The notes under the pieces were generated by a model. The model did no database searches, was not told where the DNA came from, and saw nothing but the letters and a program-made list of their open reading frames with translations. A stretch of DNA of 64,000 nucleotides from Propionibacteriaceae bacterium ZF39 (GTDB lineage: Bacteria; Actinomycetota; Actinomycetes; Propionibacteriales; Propionibacteriaceae), in the NCBI GenBank assembly GCA_039565995.1, contig CP154795.1, forward strand, positions 186,001 through 250,000, read 5' to 3'. Shown here piece by piece: positions 41,073-49,561 of the stretch. Position 1 is the first letter of the stretch. Every line of letters begins with the position of its first letter. The position numbers were made by a program, and so were the translations under genes.

Positions 41073-41147
41073 GTTGAGTGTGTGTGACTCAACTTTGGTT
41101 GCCGGGTGTCACAATCTGGCGGCATAGTTGAGCTTGAGCGGCTCAAC
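41073..41147 (+). promoter_or_regulatory. clpB promoter with two HAIR (HspR) operators
   Basis: GTTGAGT-N7-ACTCAAC at 41073-41093 and GTTGAGC-N7-GCTCAAC at 41127-41147 fit the HAIR consensus. The promoter TTGCCG (41099-41104), 18 bp, CATAGT (41123-41128) lies between and under them. Start-to-start spacing of the two sites is 54 bp, against 53 bp for the first two sites before dnaK, and flanking words such as CAACTTTG and CATAGTTGAGC are shared. Confidence 0.9.
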
Positions 41148-41187
41148 TTGAGCCACCAGACGTGATCCCCCAGACAGACGAGGACGT

Positions 41188-43812
41188 ATGGACACCAACA
41201 AACTGACCACCATGAGTCGGGATGCGGTCTCGGCGGCGGTTCGCATGGCTCTGACCGAAGGCAATCCCCAGGCGGAGCCGGAGCACCTGCTGCTCGCGCT
41301 GCTCTCCATTCCCGGCAACACTGTCGGTCCCCTGTTGAGCTCTGTCGGCGCCGACCCCAAGGTGGTCGAGGCCGCGGCACAGGGTGCCATCAAGAAACTC
41401 CCCTCGACCTCCGGTTCGACCGTGGCGCAGCCCACGATGTCGGGTGCGCTCGCGCGCGTCCATGCCGAGGCCGAGAACCAGGCCCAGAAGCTGGGCGACA
41501 AGTTCGTCTCGACCGAACACCTGCTGATCGCGCTCGCGAAGGTCAAGTCGAATGCGCAGCAGATCCTGAATCAGCTCAATGTCACCGACTCCAAGATCGC
41601 CAAGGCCTTCAACGAGGCGCGCGGCGACAAGCGTGTGACGTCGGCCGAGGCCGAAGGCACCTCCGGCGCGCTGGATCAGTACTCCATCGACCTCACCGAG
41701 GCCGCCCGCTCCGGCAAGCTCGACCCTGTCATCGGTCGGGACTCCGAGATCCGGCGCGTGGTGCAGGTGCTGTCGCGGCGTACCAAGAACAACCCCGTCC
41801 TCATCGGTGAGCCCGGCGTCGGCAAGACCGCCGTCGTCGAGGGGCTGGCCCAGCGCATCATCGCGGGCGACGTCCCCGATTCGCTGAAGGGTCGCAAGCT
41901 CGTCTCGCTCGACCTGGGCGCGATGATCGCCGGCGCGAAATATCGCGGCGAATTCGAGGAGCGCCTCAAGTCCGTCCTGACCGAGATCAAGGAGGCGGAA
42001 GGGCACGTCATCACGTTCATCGATGAGCTCCATACCGTCATCGGCGCGGGCAAGGCCGAGGGTTCGATGGATGCGGGCAACATGCTCAAGCCGATGCTCG
42101 CCCGTGGTGAGCTGCGGATGATCGGCGCGACCACGCTCGACGAATATCGCGAGAACATCGAGAAGGATCCTGCGTTCGAACGCCGGTTCCAGCAGGTCTA
42201 TGTCGGTGAGCCGAGTGTCGAGGACACGATCGCGATCCTGCGTGGTCTGCGTGAGCGCTACGAAGCGCACCACAAGGTGGCGATCACCGATGGCGCTCTG
42301 GTGGCGGCCGCGACGCTGTCGAACCGCTATATCACCGCGCGGAAACTGCCCGACAAGGCCATCGACCTGGTCGACGAGGCAGCGAGCCGCCTGCGCATGG
42401 AGATCGACTCCTCGCCCGAGGAAATCGACCAGCTCCGGCGCAATGTCGACCGCATGACCATGCAGCAGTTGGCGCTGGAGAAGGAAGAGGACGTCGCCTC
42501 CAAGGAGCGTCTCGCGCGCCTGGAGGAGGAGCTCGAGAACGCCAAGGAGGAGCTGCGCGGGCTTGAGGCGCGGTGGGAGGCCGAGAAGTCGGGCCTCAAC
42601 CAGGTCGGTGAGCTGCGTGCCCAGATCGATGAGCTGCGCAGTGAGGCCGAGCGGGCCCAGCGTGAGGGTGATCTGGCCCGGGCATCGGAGCTGCTCTATG
42701 GGCAGATCCCGGCGCTTGAGCAGCAGATGGCCAAGGCCGATGAGGAGGAGCAGGCGTACCAACCGATGGTCTCCGAAGAGGTCTCCGCGAGCGATATCGC
42801 CGAGGTGGTCTCGGCTTGGACCGGCGTGCCGGTCGGCCGGATGATGCAGGGCGAGTCCGAGAAGCTGCTCACGATGGAGTCGCATATCGGCAAGCGTCTG
42901 ATCGGGCAGAAGGCTGCGGTGGTGGCGGTTGCCGATGCGGTACGCCGCTCGCGGGCGGGCATCTCCGATCCGAATCGTCCCCTGGGTTCGTTCCTGTTCC
43001 TGGGTCCGACCGGTGTCGGCAAGACCGAGCTCGCGAAGTCGCTCGCCGAGTTCCTGTTCGACGACGAGGCGGCGATGGTCCGCATCGACATGTCGGAATA
43101 TTCGGAGAAGCACTCCGTGTCCCGGCTCGTCGGCGCGCCTCCCGGCTATGTCGGTTATGAGCAGGGCGGTCAGCTGACCGAGGCCGTCAGGCGTCGGCCC
43201 TATTCGGTGGTCCTGCTCGACGAGGTCGAGAAGGCGCATCCGGAGGTCTTCGACATCCTCCTGCAGGTCCTCGACGATGGGCGCCTGACCGATGGGCAGG
43301 GGCGTACCGTCGACTTCCGCAACACCATCCTCATCCTCACTTCGAACCTGGGTTCGCAGTTCCTGGCCGACCAGAAGCTCGACGCGAAGACCAAGAACGA
43401 TGCGGTGATGGAGGTCGTGCGGCGGTCGTTCAAGCCGGAGTTCCTGAACCGGCTGGACGAGGTCGTCATGTTCGATCCGCTGGGTCTGGAGGACCTGACC
43501 CACATCGTCGAGATCAACCTGCGCCGGCTCAACGAGCGTATGGCCGATCGTCGGATCACCATCGAGGTTTCCGACGCCGGCAAGCAGTGGCTCGCCGAGA
43601 CCGGGTTCGATCCGGTCTATGGCGCTCGGCCCCTGCGTCGCCTGGTGCAGAACACGATCGAGGATGCTTTGGCTCGGCGGGTCCTGGCCGGGGAGCTGCT
43701 CGAGGGCGACACCGTCCGCTTCGACCGTGCGCCCGAGGGCGAGGGTCTGGTCGTGGTCGGTGATGAGGCGGGTACGCCCGACTCCCTCGCCGATCAGGTC
43801 CACGAAGCCTGA
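41188..43812 (+). CDS. clpB: Disaggregase ClpB (Hsp100)
   Basis: An 874-residue AAA+ disaggregase. The N-terminal Clp_N repeats ([36 protein letters not shown]) are followed by the first AAA+ domain with Walker A GEPGVGKT (about 206) and Walker [11 protein letters not shown], the middle coiled-coil ([25 protein letters not shown]) that contacts DnaK, and the second AAA+ domain with GPTGVGKT (about 605) and [16 protein letters not shown]. It has no IGF/IGL ClpP-docking loop in the second domain, in keeping with ClpB. It rescues aggregated proteins with DnaK/DnaJ and shares HspR control with that operon. Confidence 0.97.
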   Translation: MDTNKLTTMSRDAVSAAVRMALTEGNPQAEPEHLLLALLSIPGNTVGPLLSSVGADPKVVEAAAQGAIKKLPSTSGSTVAQPTMSGALARVHAEAENQAQKLGDKFVSTEHLLIALAKVKSNAQQILNQLNVTDSKIAKAFNEARGDKRVTSAEAEGTSGALDQYSIDLTEAARSGKLDPVIGRDSEIRRVVQVLSRRTKNNPVLIGEPGVGKTAVVEGLAQRIIAGDVPDSLKGRKLVSLDLGAMIAGAKYRGEFEERLKSVLTEIKEAEGHVITFIDELHTVIGAGKAEGSMDAGNMLKPMLARGELRMIGATTLDEYRENIEKDPAFERRFQQVYVGEPSVEDTIAILRGLRERYEAHHKVAITDGALVAAATLSNRYITARKLPDKAIDLVDEAASRLRMEIDSSPEEIDQLRRNVDRMTMQQLALEKEEDVASKERLARLEEELENAKEELRGLEARWEAEKSGLNQVGELRAQIDELRSEAERAQREGDLARASELLYGQIPALEQQMAKADEEEQAYQPMVSEEVSASDIAEVVSAWTGVPVGRMMQGESEKLLTMESHIGKRLIGQKAAVVAVADAVRRSRAGISDPNRPLGSFLFLGPTGVGKTELAKSLAEFLFDDEAAMVRIDMSEYSEKHSVSRLVGAPPGYVGYEQGGQLTEAVRRRPYSVVLLDEVEKAHPEVFDILLQVLDDGRLTDGQGRTVDFRNTILILTSNLGSQFLADQKLDAKTKNDAVMEVVRRSFKPEFLNRLDEVVMFDPLGLEDLTHIVEINLRRLNERMADRRITIEVSDAGKQWLAETGFDPVYGARPLRRLVQNTIEDALARRVLAGELLEGDTVRFDRAPEGEGLVVVGDEAGTPDSLADQVHEA

Positions 43813-43823
43813 GATTGTGTACG

Positions 43824-43857
43824 CCGGGTCGCTGCCCCTAGAGGGGTGGCGACCCGG
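43824..43857 (+). terminator. Terminator hairpin after clpB
   Basis: CCGGGTCGC (43824-43832) pairs with GCGACCCGG (43849-43857), and an inner CCCC/GGGG stem (43835-43838 with 43843-43846) stacks within. A short TTCTCC follows. It lies between clpB and a convergent antitoxin gene. Confidence 0.75.
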
Positions 43858-43888
43858 TTCTCCTTGTGGGTTCAGTGATAGGTGTCCG

Positions 43889-44191
43889 TCACTGGGAAGT
43901 GCCTGGGTCGGGTGCTGGGCATCGCACAGCAGGAAGGTCGTTCAAGACCTCCTCCAGCGTGAAGACATCACCTGCGTTTGCTTCCAGTTGGGCCTGGCGT
44001 AGCTCACCTACCAGCTTGGCGCCCGCGAGGGTGTCCAGCGTTTCGAGGAGCGAGTCATAATCATCGGCGCCCAGCAGGACAGCTGCGCGCACCCCATTGC
44101 GGGTGATCTCGATGCGCTGATGCGTACGCTCTGCCTCGTCGATCAATCGCGACAGGTTCGCGCGGACCTCGGCCAAAGGGATCACGGTCAT
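43889..44191 (-). CDS. Phd/YefM-type antitoxin, no toxin alongside
   Basis: A 100-residue protein of the Phd/YefM family: MTVIPLAEVRANLSRLIDEAERTHQRIEITRNGVRAAVLLGADDYDSLLETLDTL is the DNA-binding, dimerising part and the tail DVFTLEEVLNDLPAV would neutralise a toxin. No RelE, Doc or PIN gene is adjacent on either side, so it is an orphan antitoxin or part of an uncoupled pair. The ATG at 44191 is preferred to the one at 44203 by family N-terminus. Confidence 0.8.
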   Translation of the reverse strand: MTVIPLAEVRANLSRLIDEAERTHQRIEITRNGVRAAVLLGADDYDSLLETLDTLAGAKLVGELRQAQLEANAGDVFTLEEVLNDLPAVRCPAPDPGTSQ

Positions 44192-44233
44192 GTACAGAAT
44201 CATCGCGTGAGGGATTGTGGTTCCCGCTGGCCC

Positions 44234-44422
44234 TCAGCCCTCAGCTGACCCCGGCGGCTCCCCCTTCGGGGGCGATGTCCTGAACATCATGCGTACCAAC
44301 TCCGGAATATCCAGGCCCAGGACCGACTTGAAGGTCCGGTGCACGATGAACAGGCCGAGGATTCCGGTCGCGAGGGCGAGGATGACAAACACGGTGATGA
44401 TCTGCCACGTGGGGGCGTTCAT
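44234..44422 (-). CDS. Small single-pass membrane protein
   Basis: A 62-residue protein: MNAPTWQIITVFVILALATGILGLFIVHRTFKSVLG has one membrane helix from about residue 7 to 27, then a cytoplasmic tail ending in a proline/glycine-rich sequence. The frame is open further upstream, but the hydrophobic start at 44422 is the natural one. It lies between the antitoxin and the deazaflavin-dependent reductase genes, all on the minus strand. No family recognised. Confidence 0.5.
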   Translation of the reverse strand: MNAPTWQIITVFVILALATGILGLFIVHRTFKSVLGLDIPELVRMMFRTSPPKGEPPGSAEG

Positions 44423-44475
44423 CGCCCAACGGTAGGAATCGCAGAGGTCACCGCTGATGGTTCCGCAGGAGTCCC

Positions 44476-45006
44476 TCAGAGTCGTCCCGTGAACGGGCTG
44501 GGCTCGACGTCCGTCGTGAGCAGGAAGAGGCGCACGACGCGCCCGGAGTCGCGTTCGTACGCCCGATAGCCCGGCCACTGGGCCTCAATCTTTGCCCAGG
44601 CACCCTCGCGGTCCCCCTCCGAGATGCGCTCGGCGCGAACCCGATAGCGGCGCCCGCGCACGACGACTTCGGCGGCCGGATGCGCGATGAGGTTGGCGGT
44701 CCACGCCGGATGGTTGCCGCGCGCGAAGTTGGTGCCCGCGATGATGGCGCGTCCGTCGCCGTCGGGGGTGTACATCAACTCCACCGTCCTCGGTAGCCCC
44801 GATTTCGCGCCTGTGGTCTGCAGTGCCAATGAGGGCACGAGGATGCCGGAGACGATGAGCCGGCCGCCGGTCAGGCGCTTCGCGATGCGTTCGGCCGGCG
44901 GGAGAAGTCGAGGCCCGACGTCCCTGAAGAACCGGGTCCTGGTGAAAGGTGCGAGACCGCTCCGCAGCAGGCGAACGGGAAGGGGCGCGCGGCGCTGTTG
45001 GTGCAT
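44476..45006 (-). CDS. Deazaflavin (F420)-dependent nitroreductase-family protein
   Basis: A 176-residue split-barrel protein of the DDN group. LVPSLALQTTGAKSGLPRTVELMYTPDGDGRAIIAGTNFARGNHPAWTANLIAHPAAEVVVRGRRYRVRAERI carries the family marks: the GAKSG..R phosphate-binding site, the G(T)N(F/W)G..HPAW segment and LxAxP. Such proteins use reduced coenzyme F420 to reduce quinones or nitro compounds. A basic N-terminal extension of about 50 residues may associate with the membrane. Presence implies F420 biosynthesis elsewhere in the genome. Confidence 0.85.
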   Translation of the reverse strand: MHQQRRAPLPVRLLRSGLAPFTRTRFFRDVGPRLLPPAERIAKRLTGGRLIVSGILVPSLALQTTGAKSGLPRTVELMYTPDGDGRAIIAGTNFARGNHPAWTANLIAHPAAEVVVRGRRYRVRAERISEGDREGAWAKIEAQWPGYRAYERDSGRVVRLFLLTTDVEPSPFTGRL

Positions 45007-45087
45007 GGGCTCACTGTTTCACTTCCCCGCAGCACGGTGCGCGAGCGTACGCCGATCGGTTCCGACCCAAGAAAATCAGCTTGCGCA

Positions 45088-45116
45088 GGGAACTAATGAC
45101 CACCGAAGGGCGACTA
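45088..45116 (+). promoter_or_regulatory. Possible ECF-type promoter of the ycnI-copCD operon
   Basis: GGGAACT (45088-45094), 16 bp, CGACTA (45111-45116) resembles the GGAAC/CGTC pattern used by many ECF sigma factors. It ends 44 bp before the ycnI start. Only pattern matching supports it; the second element is not a perfect match. Confidence 0.4.
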
Positions 45117-45160
45117 CTGAGCAGACCGTCCCATGAGGGGGCGCCCACCCGAGGAAATCC

Positions 45161-45883
45161 ATGCGTTCAACTCACCCCCGTCCCGTCGCCTTTGCCGCGG
45201 CTGCCGTCGGCGCGACAGCGCTTGCAGTTGCTTCGGCCCTGCCGGCGCATGCCCATGTGGGCGCGTCGGCAAGTGGCACGGCGGCTGGCTCCTACACCGT
45301 CGTGACCCTGTCAGTGCCGCATGGATGCAGCGGGTCGCCCACGACCAAGCTGGCCATCAAGATTCCGGATGGCATCAACGCAGTCACACCCACGCGCACC
45401 GCGAATTGGACCGTGACCAAGACGATGGCCAAGTTGCCCGCCCCGATCACCGACGCCCATGGCAATACCATCAGCGAACGTGTGTCGGAAGTGGTCTATA
45501 CGGCGACCACGCCCCTGCCCGACGGCTATCGGGACGCGTTCCAATTGTCGATGCAGTTGCCCGCCGGAGCGGCCGGCACGACTCTCTATTTCCCGGCCAT
45601 CCAGACCTGCGAGCAGGGCCAGGCCGATTGGGTGGAGATTCCCGCCGCAGGGCAGGCCGAGCACGATCTGCAACATCCCGCCCCCAGCATTGGCGTGACC
45701 GCAGCGGTGTCCGGCTCCGATGAGGACCACGCGGCACCCACGGGACACCCGACCGAAGCCGTGGCCCACTCCGAGACGGCCACAGATTCCCGCGGCCTGT
45801 CCATCGCTGCGCTGGTGCTGGGCGCTCTCGGCCTGTTGGCGGGTGGCCTCGCCCTGTTCCGGGGACGGCGTCCGGTCGCGTGA
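45161..45883 (+). CDS. ycnI: YcnI-family copper-binding protein
   Basis: A 240-residue exported protein. The signal peptide ends at ASALPAHA, leaving a mature N-terminal histidine (HVGASASG), which together with a conserved tryptophan (TRTANWTV and DWVEIP) is the copper(II) site described for the YcnI/DUF1775 family. A histidine-rich spacer (DEDHAAPTGHPTEAVAHSE) and a C-terminal membrane helix with LLAGGLALFRGRR anchor it outside the membrane. The next gene, a CopC-CopD fusion, overlaps by 4 bp (GTGA), which is the common pairing and points to copper uptake or handling. Confidence 0.92.
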   Translation: MRSTHPRPVAFAAAAVGATALAVASALPAHAHVGASASGTAAGSYTVVTLSVPHGCSGSPTTKLAIKIPDGINAVTPTRTANWTVTKTMAKLPAPITDAHGNTISERVSEVVYTATTPLPDGYRDAFQLSMQLPAGAAGTTLYFPAIQTCEQGQADWVEIPAAGQAEHDLQHPAPSIGVTAAVSGSDEDHAAPTGHPTEAVAHSETATDSRGLSIAALVLGALGLLAGGLALFRGRRPVA

Positions 45884-47532
45884 ACCTCGTTGCGGCTTCC
45901 CGTCGTACGCCACGGCGATCGCTCCGTGCCACGCTGCTGGGCGTACTCATCGGCTTCCTCCTCTGCTGGGCCGGCGCGACCCCCGCGTGGGCTCATGCCG
46001 AACTGCTCGGGAGTTCACCGGCCGACGGTGCCGTCCTCCAGGTCGCCCCCGCGACCGTCGAGCTCGACTTCAGTGAGGCGGTGCAGCCGGTCCCCGAGGC
46101 GGCCCGGCTGGTGTTGTCCGACGGTTCGGCCCAGCCTGTCGCGGCAGTGGCCCGCGATTCCCGGGTCACGATCACGCTGCCCGACGCGCTGGGTGATGGG
46201 GCGTACGCGGTCAGCTATCGGATTCTGTCGGCCGATGGGCACGTCGTCTCCGGCGTGGTGAGTTTCCGCGTGGGGGCGGGAGAGGCGCCGGGCGTACCCA
46301 CATCGGCACCGTCCGAGTCGACCGACCTGGCGGCTGGGCTCTTGGGAGCTGCGTGGTACCTCGGTCTTTTCCTCGTCTGCGGGCCGATCCTGTTCGACCG
46401 GACCGTGCGACCCGGGGGTACGCCGCACGCGGTGGGCTTCGGCTCATCCCTCGGGATCGGGGCTGCTTTGGCGCTGATCCCGTTCGGGGCGCTGAGCGCA
46501 GCCGGGCCGACGCCGCTCGGCCGGGGCGGGCTGGACGCCTGGCTTCCCTTGGTCCAGATGAGTCAGGTGGTGAGCTCGGGCCTGACGATCCTGGGCATTG
46601 TGGTCGTGGCGGTGGCGACCCGTCGGGACTCGCCCACCACCCGGGAGGTTGCGGTTGCGGGGGCGCTCATCGCGCTCATCTCGCCGGTGTGGGTCGGGCA
46701 TTCCGCAACGGAGAGTCCCCGTTGGCTCGTCTTCCTGAGCGACCTCGCCCATCTGGGCGCGGGCGCATTCTGGATGGGCGGTGTCTGGGCATTGATCGGC
46801 TGGCTCCGCGGTCCGGGGCGTACTCCACGGGCGGTGATCGGCGTCGTGGATCGGTTCTCGACAGCGGCGCTGGTCAGCGTGGGCGCTCTAGCCGCGTCCG
46901 GGACGGCCATGGCGATATGCATCCTCGACTCGCCGGCGGCGCTGTTCTCGACGGCCTGGGGCCAGTTGCTGCTGGTCAAGCTGGGGCTCGTCGCGCTCGT
47001 TCTGGCGATTGCGGCGTGGAATCGATGGCGACTGCTGCCGCGCGTGCGCTCGGTTGAAAGCCACGTTGCGGGCGTACGCCTCCTGGCCCGGTTTCTCAGG
47101 TTGGAGGCGCTGCTGCTCATCGGGGTTCTCGGCGTGACCGGCCTCGTGACCAGCCTCAGCCCGCGGCCGGTGGCGGCGGCGGAGACCTCATCGGAGGACG
47201 CCGCAGGCTCGAACCCGTGCACATTCCATGCCTGGTCGCAGGGGCTCCATGTCCAGGGCTTTCTCGACCCGGCACGGGGGGGCCGCAACAAGCTGACCAT
47301 CCTGGCCGAGTTCGGGACCGAGTATGTCAAGGCGCCCGAGATCGAGGTTTCGGCGCGGCTCCCGGCCCAGAACCTTGGGCCCCTGACAACGAACCTCCCT
47401 GCTGCGGGCGATCCTGGGACCTATGAGGGCACCGTCACCCTGCCCGTGCGCGGGAACTGGCAGTTCCAGGTCTCGGCGGCGGTGTCCACCTATGAGAAGC
47501 CCCTCGTCCTGGCTGAGTGTGTTGTTTCCTGA
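45880..47532 (+). CDS. CopC-CopD fusion copper protein
   Basis: A 550-residue fusion. After a signal peptide ending in TPAWA, the CopC domain starts HAELLGSSPADGAVL with the copper-binding N-terminal histidine, and has the histidine in ILSADGHVVSGVVSFRV. From about residue 150 it has eight membrane helices of the CopD type, with conserved HSATESPRWLVFLSDLAHLGAGAFWMGG in the middle. A periplasm-side domain of about 90 residues (FHAWSQGLHVQGFLDPARGGRN) ends the protein. The fusion order is common in actinobacteria. It probably moves copper across the membrane for cuproenzymes. Confidence 0.92.
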   Translation: MNLVAASRRTPRRSLRATLLGVLIGFLLCWAGATPAWAHAELLGSSPADGAVLQVAPATVELDFSEAVQPVPEAARLVLSDGSAQPVAAVARDSRVTITLPDALGDGAYAVSYRILSADGHVVSGVVSFRVGAGEAPGVPTSAPSESTDLAAGLLGAAWYLGLFLVCGPILFDRTVRPGGTPHAVGFGSSLGIGAALALIPFGALSAAGPTPLGRGGLDAWLPLVQMSQVVSSGLTILGIVVVAVATRRDSPTTREVAVAGALIALISPVWVGHSATESPRWLVFLSDLAHLGAGAFWMGGVWALIGWLRGPGRTPRAVIGVVDRFSTAALVSVGALAASGTAMAICILDSPAALFSTAWGQLLLVKLGLVALVLAIAAWNRWRLLPRVRSVESHVAGVRLLARFLRLEALLLIGVLGVTGLVTSLSPRPVAAAETSSEDAAGSNPCTFHAWSQGLHVQGFLDPARGGRNKLTILAEFGTEYVKAPEIEVSARLPAQNLGPLTTNLPAAGDPGTYEGTVTLPVRGNWQFQVSAAVSTYEKPLVLAECVVS

Positions 47533-47575
47533 CCTGCCTTCTGGCCTGTTGCCGGGCGTGCATAGGATCATTCGC

Positions 47576-47598
47576 GTCGCGACAAGGACTGTCGCGAC
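47576..47598. promoter_or_regulatory. Dyad operator before the TusA-like gene
   Basis: GTCGCGACA (47576-47584) and TGTCGCGAC (47590-47598) form a perfect 9-bp inverted repeat with a 5-base spacer, ending 12 bp before the start codon. A CATAGGAT stretch at 47561-47568 could be the -10. The repressor is unknown; a bound protein would block transcription and a folded RNA would hide the ribosome site. Confidence 0.6.
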
Positions 47599-47610
47599 AC
47601 AGGGGGATCA

Positions 47611-47826
47611 ATGCCGGAGAGTGCAGCGGGGCACGGCGGCGAGTTGCCGGCGGACCGTTGGGATGCCGGGGACATGGGCTGCGGTGAACTGATCGTGAAG
47701 CTGCGCGGGCGCATGCGCCGTCTCGAGCCGGGCCAGATCTTCGAACTCATCGAGGGCACCACCGTCGTCGGTGGGGCGAAGCTGGTCGAGCTGCTGGCGC
47801 AGGGTACGCCGCACGTTTCCTACTGA
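47611..47826 (+). CDS. Small TusA-like protein
   Basis: A 71-residue protein with the fold signature of TusA sulfur carriers: WDAGDMGCGELIVKLRGRMRRLEPGQIFELIEGTTVV parallels the TusA pattern LDxxGLxCPxPVLKxRKxLxxLxxGxxLxV. The key cysteine is kept, but the CPxP motif is changed to GCGEL. It starts after GGGGGA. Three bases separate it from the next gene, whose N-terminus is a second TusA-like domain fused to methionine synthase, so sulfur relay to methionine metabolism is a reasonable inference. Confidence 0.65.
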   Translation: MPESAAGHGGELPADRWDAGDMGCGELIVKLRGRMRRLEPGQIFELIEGTTVVGGAKLVELLAQGTPHVSY

Positions 47827-47829
47827 GCC

Positions 47830-49453
47830 ATGCCCCACCCCGAGAACGTGTCTCCGCATCCCTTCCCGCCCGATGTGAGTTTCGATGGCGGTGACCTGGA
47901 CTGTGGCAACGGCCTGCTGCTGCTGATCCGCAAACACATCGATCCGCTCGAGCGGGGAGGGTTGCTGGAGATCCTCTCGCTGGACTCCACGGTCGAGGTC
48001 GACCTGCCCGCCTTGTGTCGGCTCACGGGCAACGAACTCGTGAACCAACACAAGGGGTCGACCACGATCGGCGGCACCGATCACCCCCAGTGGAGCTTCC
48101 TCGTCAGCAAGGGCGCGTTCACTGCGCCTGCGGCCTCGGAGCCCGGTCCCGAGCCCGAGGCGTACGCCGCAGACCCCGAGATCGCAACGCACCCGGGCAA
48201 GCGCACCAAGAAGCAGCGCAAGAAACCCCAGATGGCGATCACGCAGGAAGTGGTCACCCCGGTGATCCCGACCGAGCTGCCCGCCCCGGCCCCTGCGCCG
48301 GCGATCGAGCCGCTCGCGGTGGTCAACATGGGCAGCTGGCCGCGGCCGTCATGGCTGCTGCGCGCGCTGCACGAGCATCTGGAAGGACGCCTTCCAGACG
48401 CCGAATTCCAGGCGGCGGCCGACGATGCTGTACGCCTCGTGGTCGCGGCCCAGGAACGCGGCGGCGCCGACGTGGTGTCCGACGGGGAGATGCGGCGCGA
48501 CAATTATTCAAGCTTTGTCGGCGGGCTGCTCGACAACTGCCAGCTCATCCCGATCACGGATCTGTTGCCCTATGTCGACGATCCGATCGAGTTCGAGCGG
48601 GAGCTGCGGGCGCTGGACGTGCCGGCGGGCGAGATCCGCCATCCGGCGGTCTTCGGGCCGCTCGGCCGGTCGAGGCCGTTGGCGGTGCACGAGGCCGAAT
48701 TCGTGCAGTCGATCACGAACAAGCCGATCAAGGTGGACCTCCCTGGGCCCTATCTCCTGACGCGCACCATGTGGATGGAGTGCATCTCCGACCGGGCGTA
48801 CGACAATCGCGAGGATCTCGCCCGGGACATCGTCCGCGTCCTCCGGGAGGAGCTGCATCATCTGCTCGCAGCCGGTGTCGCGCTTATTCAGCTCGACGAG
48901 CCTGTGCTCACCGAAGTTGTCTATGGGCTGGTGGGTGAGCGTGGGCGTACCTTCATGTGCGGCGCTCTCGGTGACCGACTCGGAGTCGAGGACGAGTTGG
49001 CCCTGGCGCGGGATCTCTGCAGGAGGTGACTGCGGGCCTGCCCCCGGAACGCCTGGCCGTGCATGTCTGTCGCGGCAATTGGACTCCCGACGAGACCAAG
49101 GCGCTGGCCGGGGACTATCGCCCGCTGACGCCACTGCTCGCGTCGCTAAATGTGCAGAATCTGGTGCTTGAGTTGAGTAAGCCCGGGCCGGCGAACTCGA
49201 TGCCCTCTCCGGGATCCGGGATGATCAGCGAATCGGTGTCGGGGTGTTCAATCAGAAGCAGCCGGGGGAGGAGTCTTTCGAAATCGTGCTCGAGCGCGCT
49301 CGTCGAGCGGTCAACACCTGGGGCCGGGAGCGGGTCTTCCTCAACACCGACTGCGGCTTCGCCACCTTCGCCGACAATCCCATCCTCGCGATGCAACAGG
49401 CCGAGGCCTCGCTGGTCACGCTCGCCCGGGTCCGGGACGAGCTGCGCGGCTGA
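47830..49453 (+). pseudogene. TusA-like domain fused to MetE-type methionine synthase, frameshifted
   Basis: About 540 codons in three frames. Residues 1-95 are TusA-like (VSFDGGDLDCGNGLLLLIRKHI, again with CG for CP). A lysine-rich linker (GKRTKKQRKKPQ) leads to a barrel of the cobalamin-independent methionine synthase C-terminal type: VSDGEMRRDNYSSFVGG, KVDLPGPYLL, LIQLDEPVLTEV. The frame breaks near 49021 (AGGAG, one G short of AGGGAG) and again near 49184 (CCCGGG, one C short). Past these, the zinc ligands HVCRGNW and NTDCGFATF are encoded in the expected places. If the breaks are real the enzyme is dead; if errors, it would transfer methyl from folate or another donor to a thiol. Confidence 0.8.
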
Positions 49454-49508
49454 TTTCCACGCGTGCCCAGCGAACACATCTGAGAAGCGATCGGGTGCAC
49501 TTTCCTGA

Positions 49509-49546
49509 GTACGCCGGGCCGCGCGTTTCCGTGCGACCCGGCGTAC
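49509..49546. terminator. Bidirectional terminator hairpin
   Basis: GTACGCCGGG (49509-49518) pairs with CCCGGCGTAC (49537-49546) around an 18-base loop with further GC pairing. It lies between the metE-like gene and the convergent phosphoesterase gene and contains the GTACGCC word found in other hairpins of this window. Confidence 0.7.
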
Positions 49547-49561
49547 CGTCTCGGGATCAGA

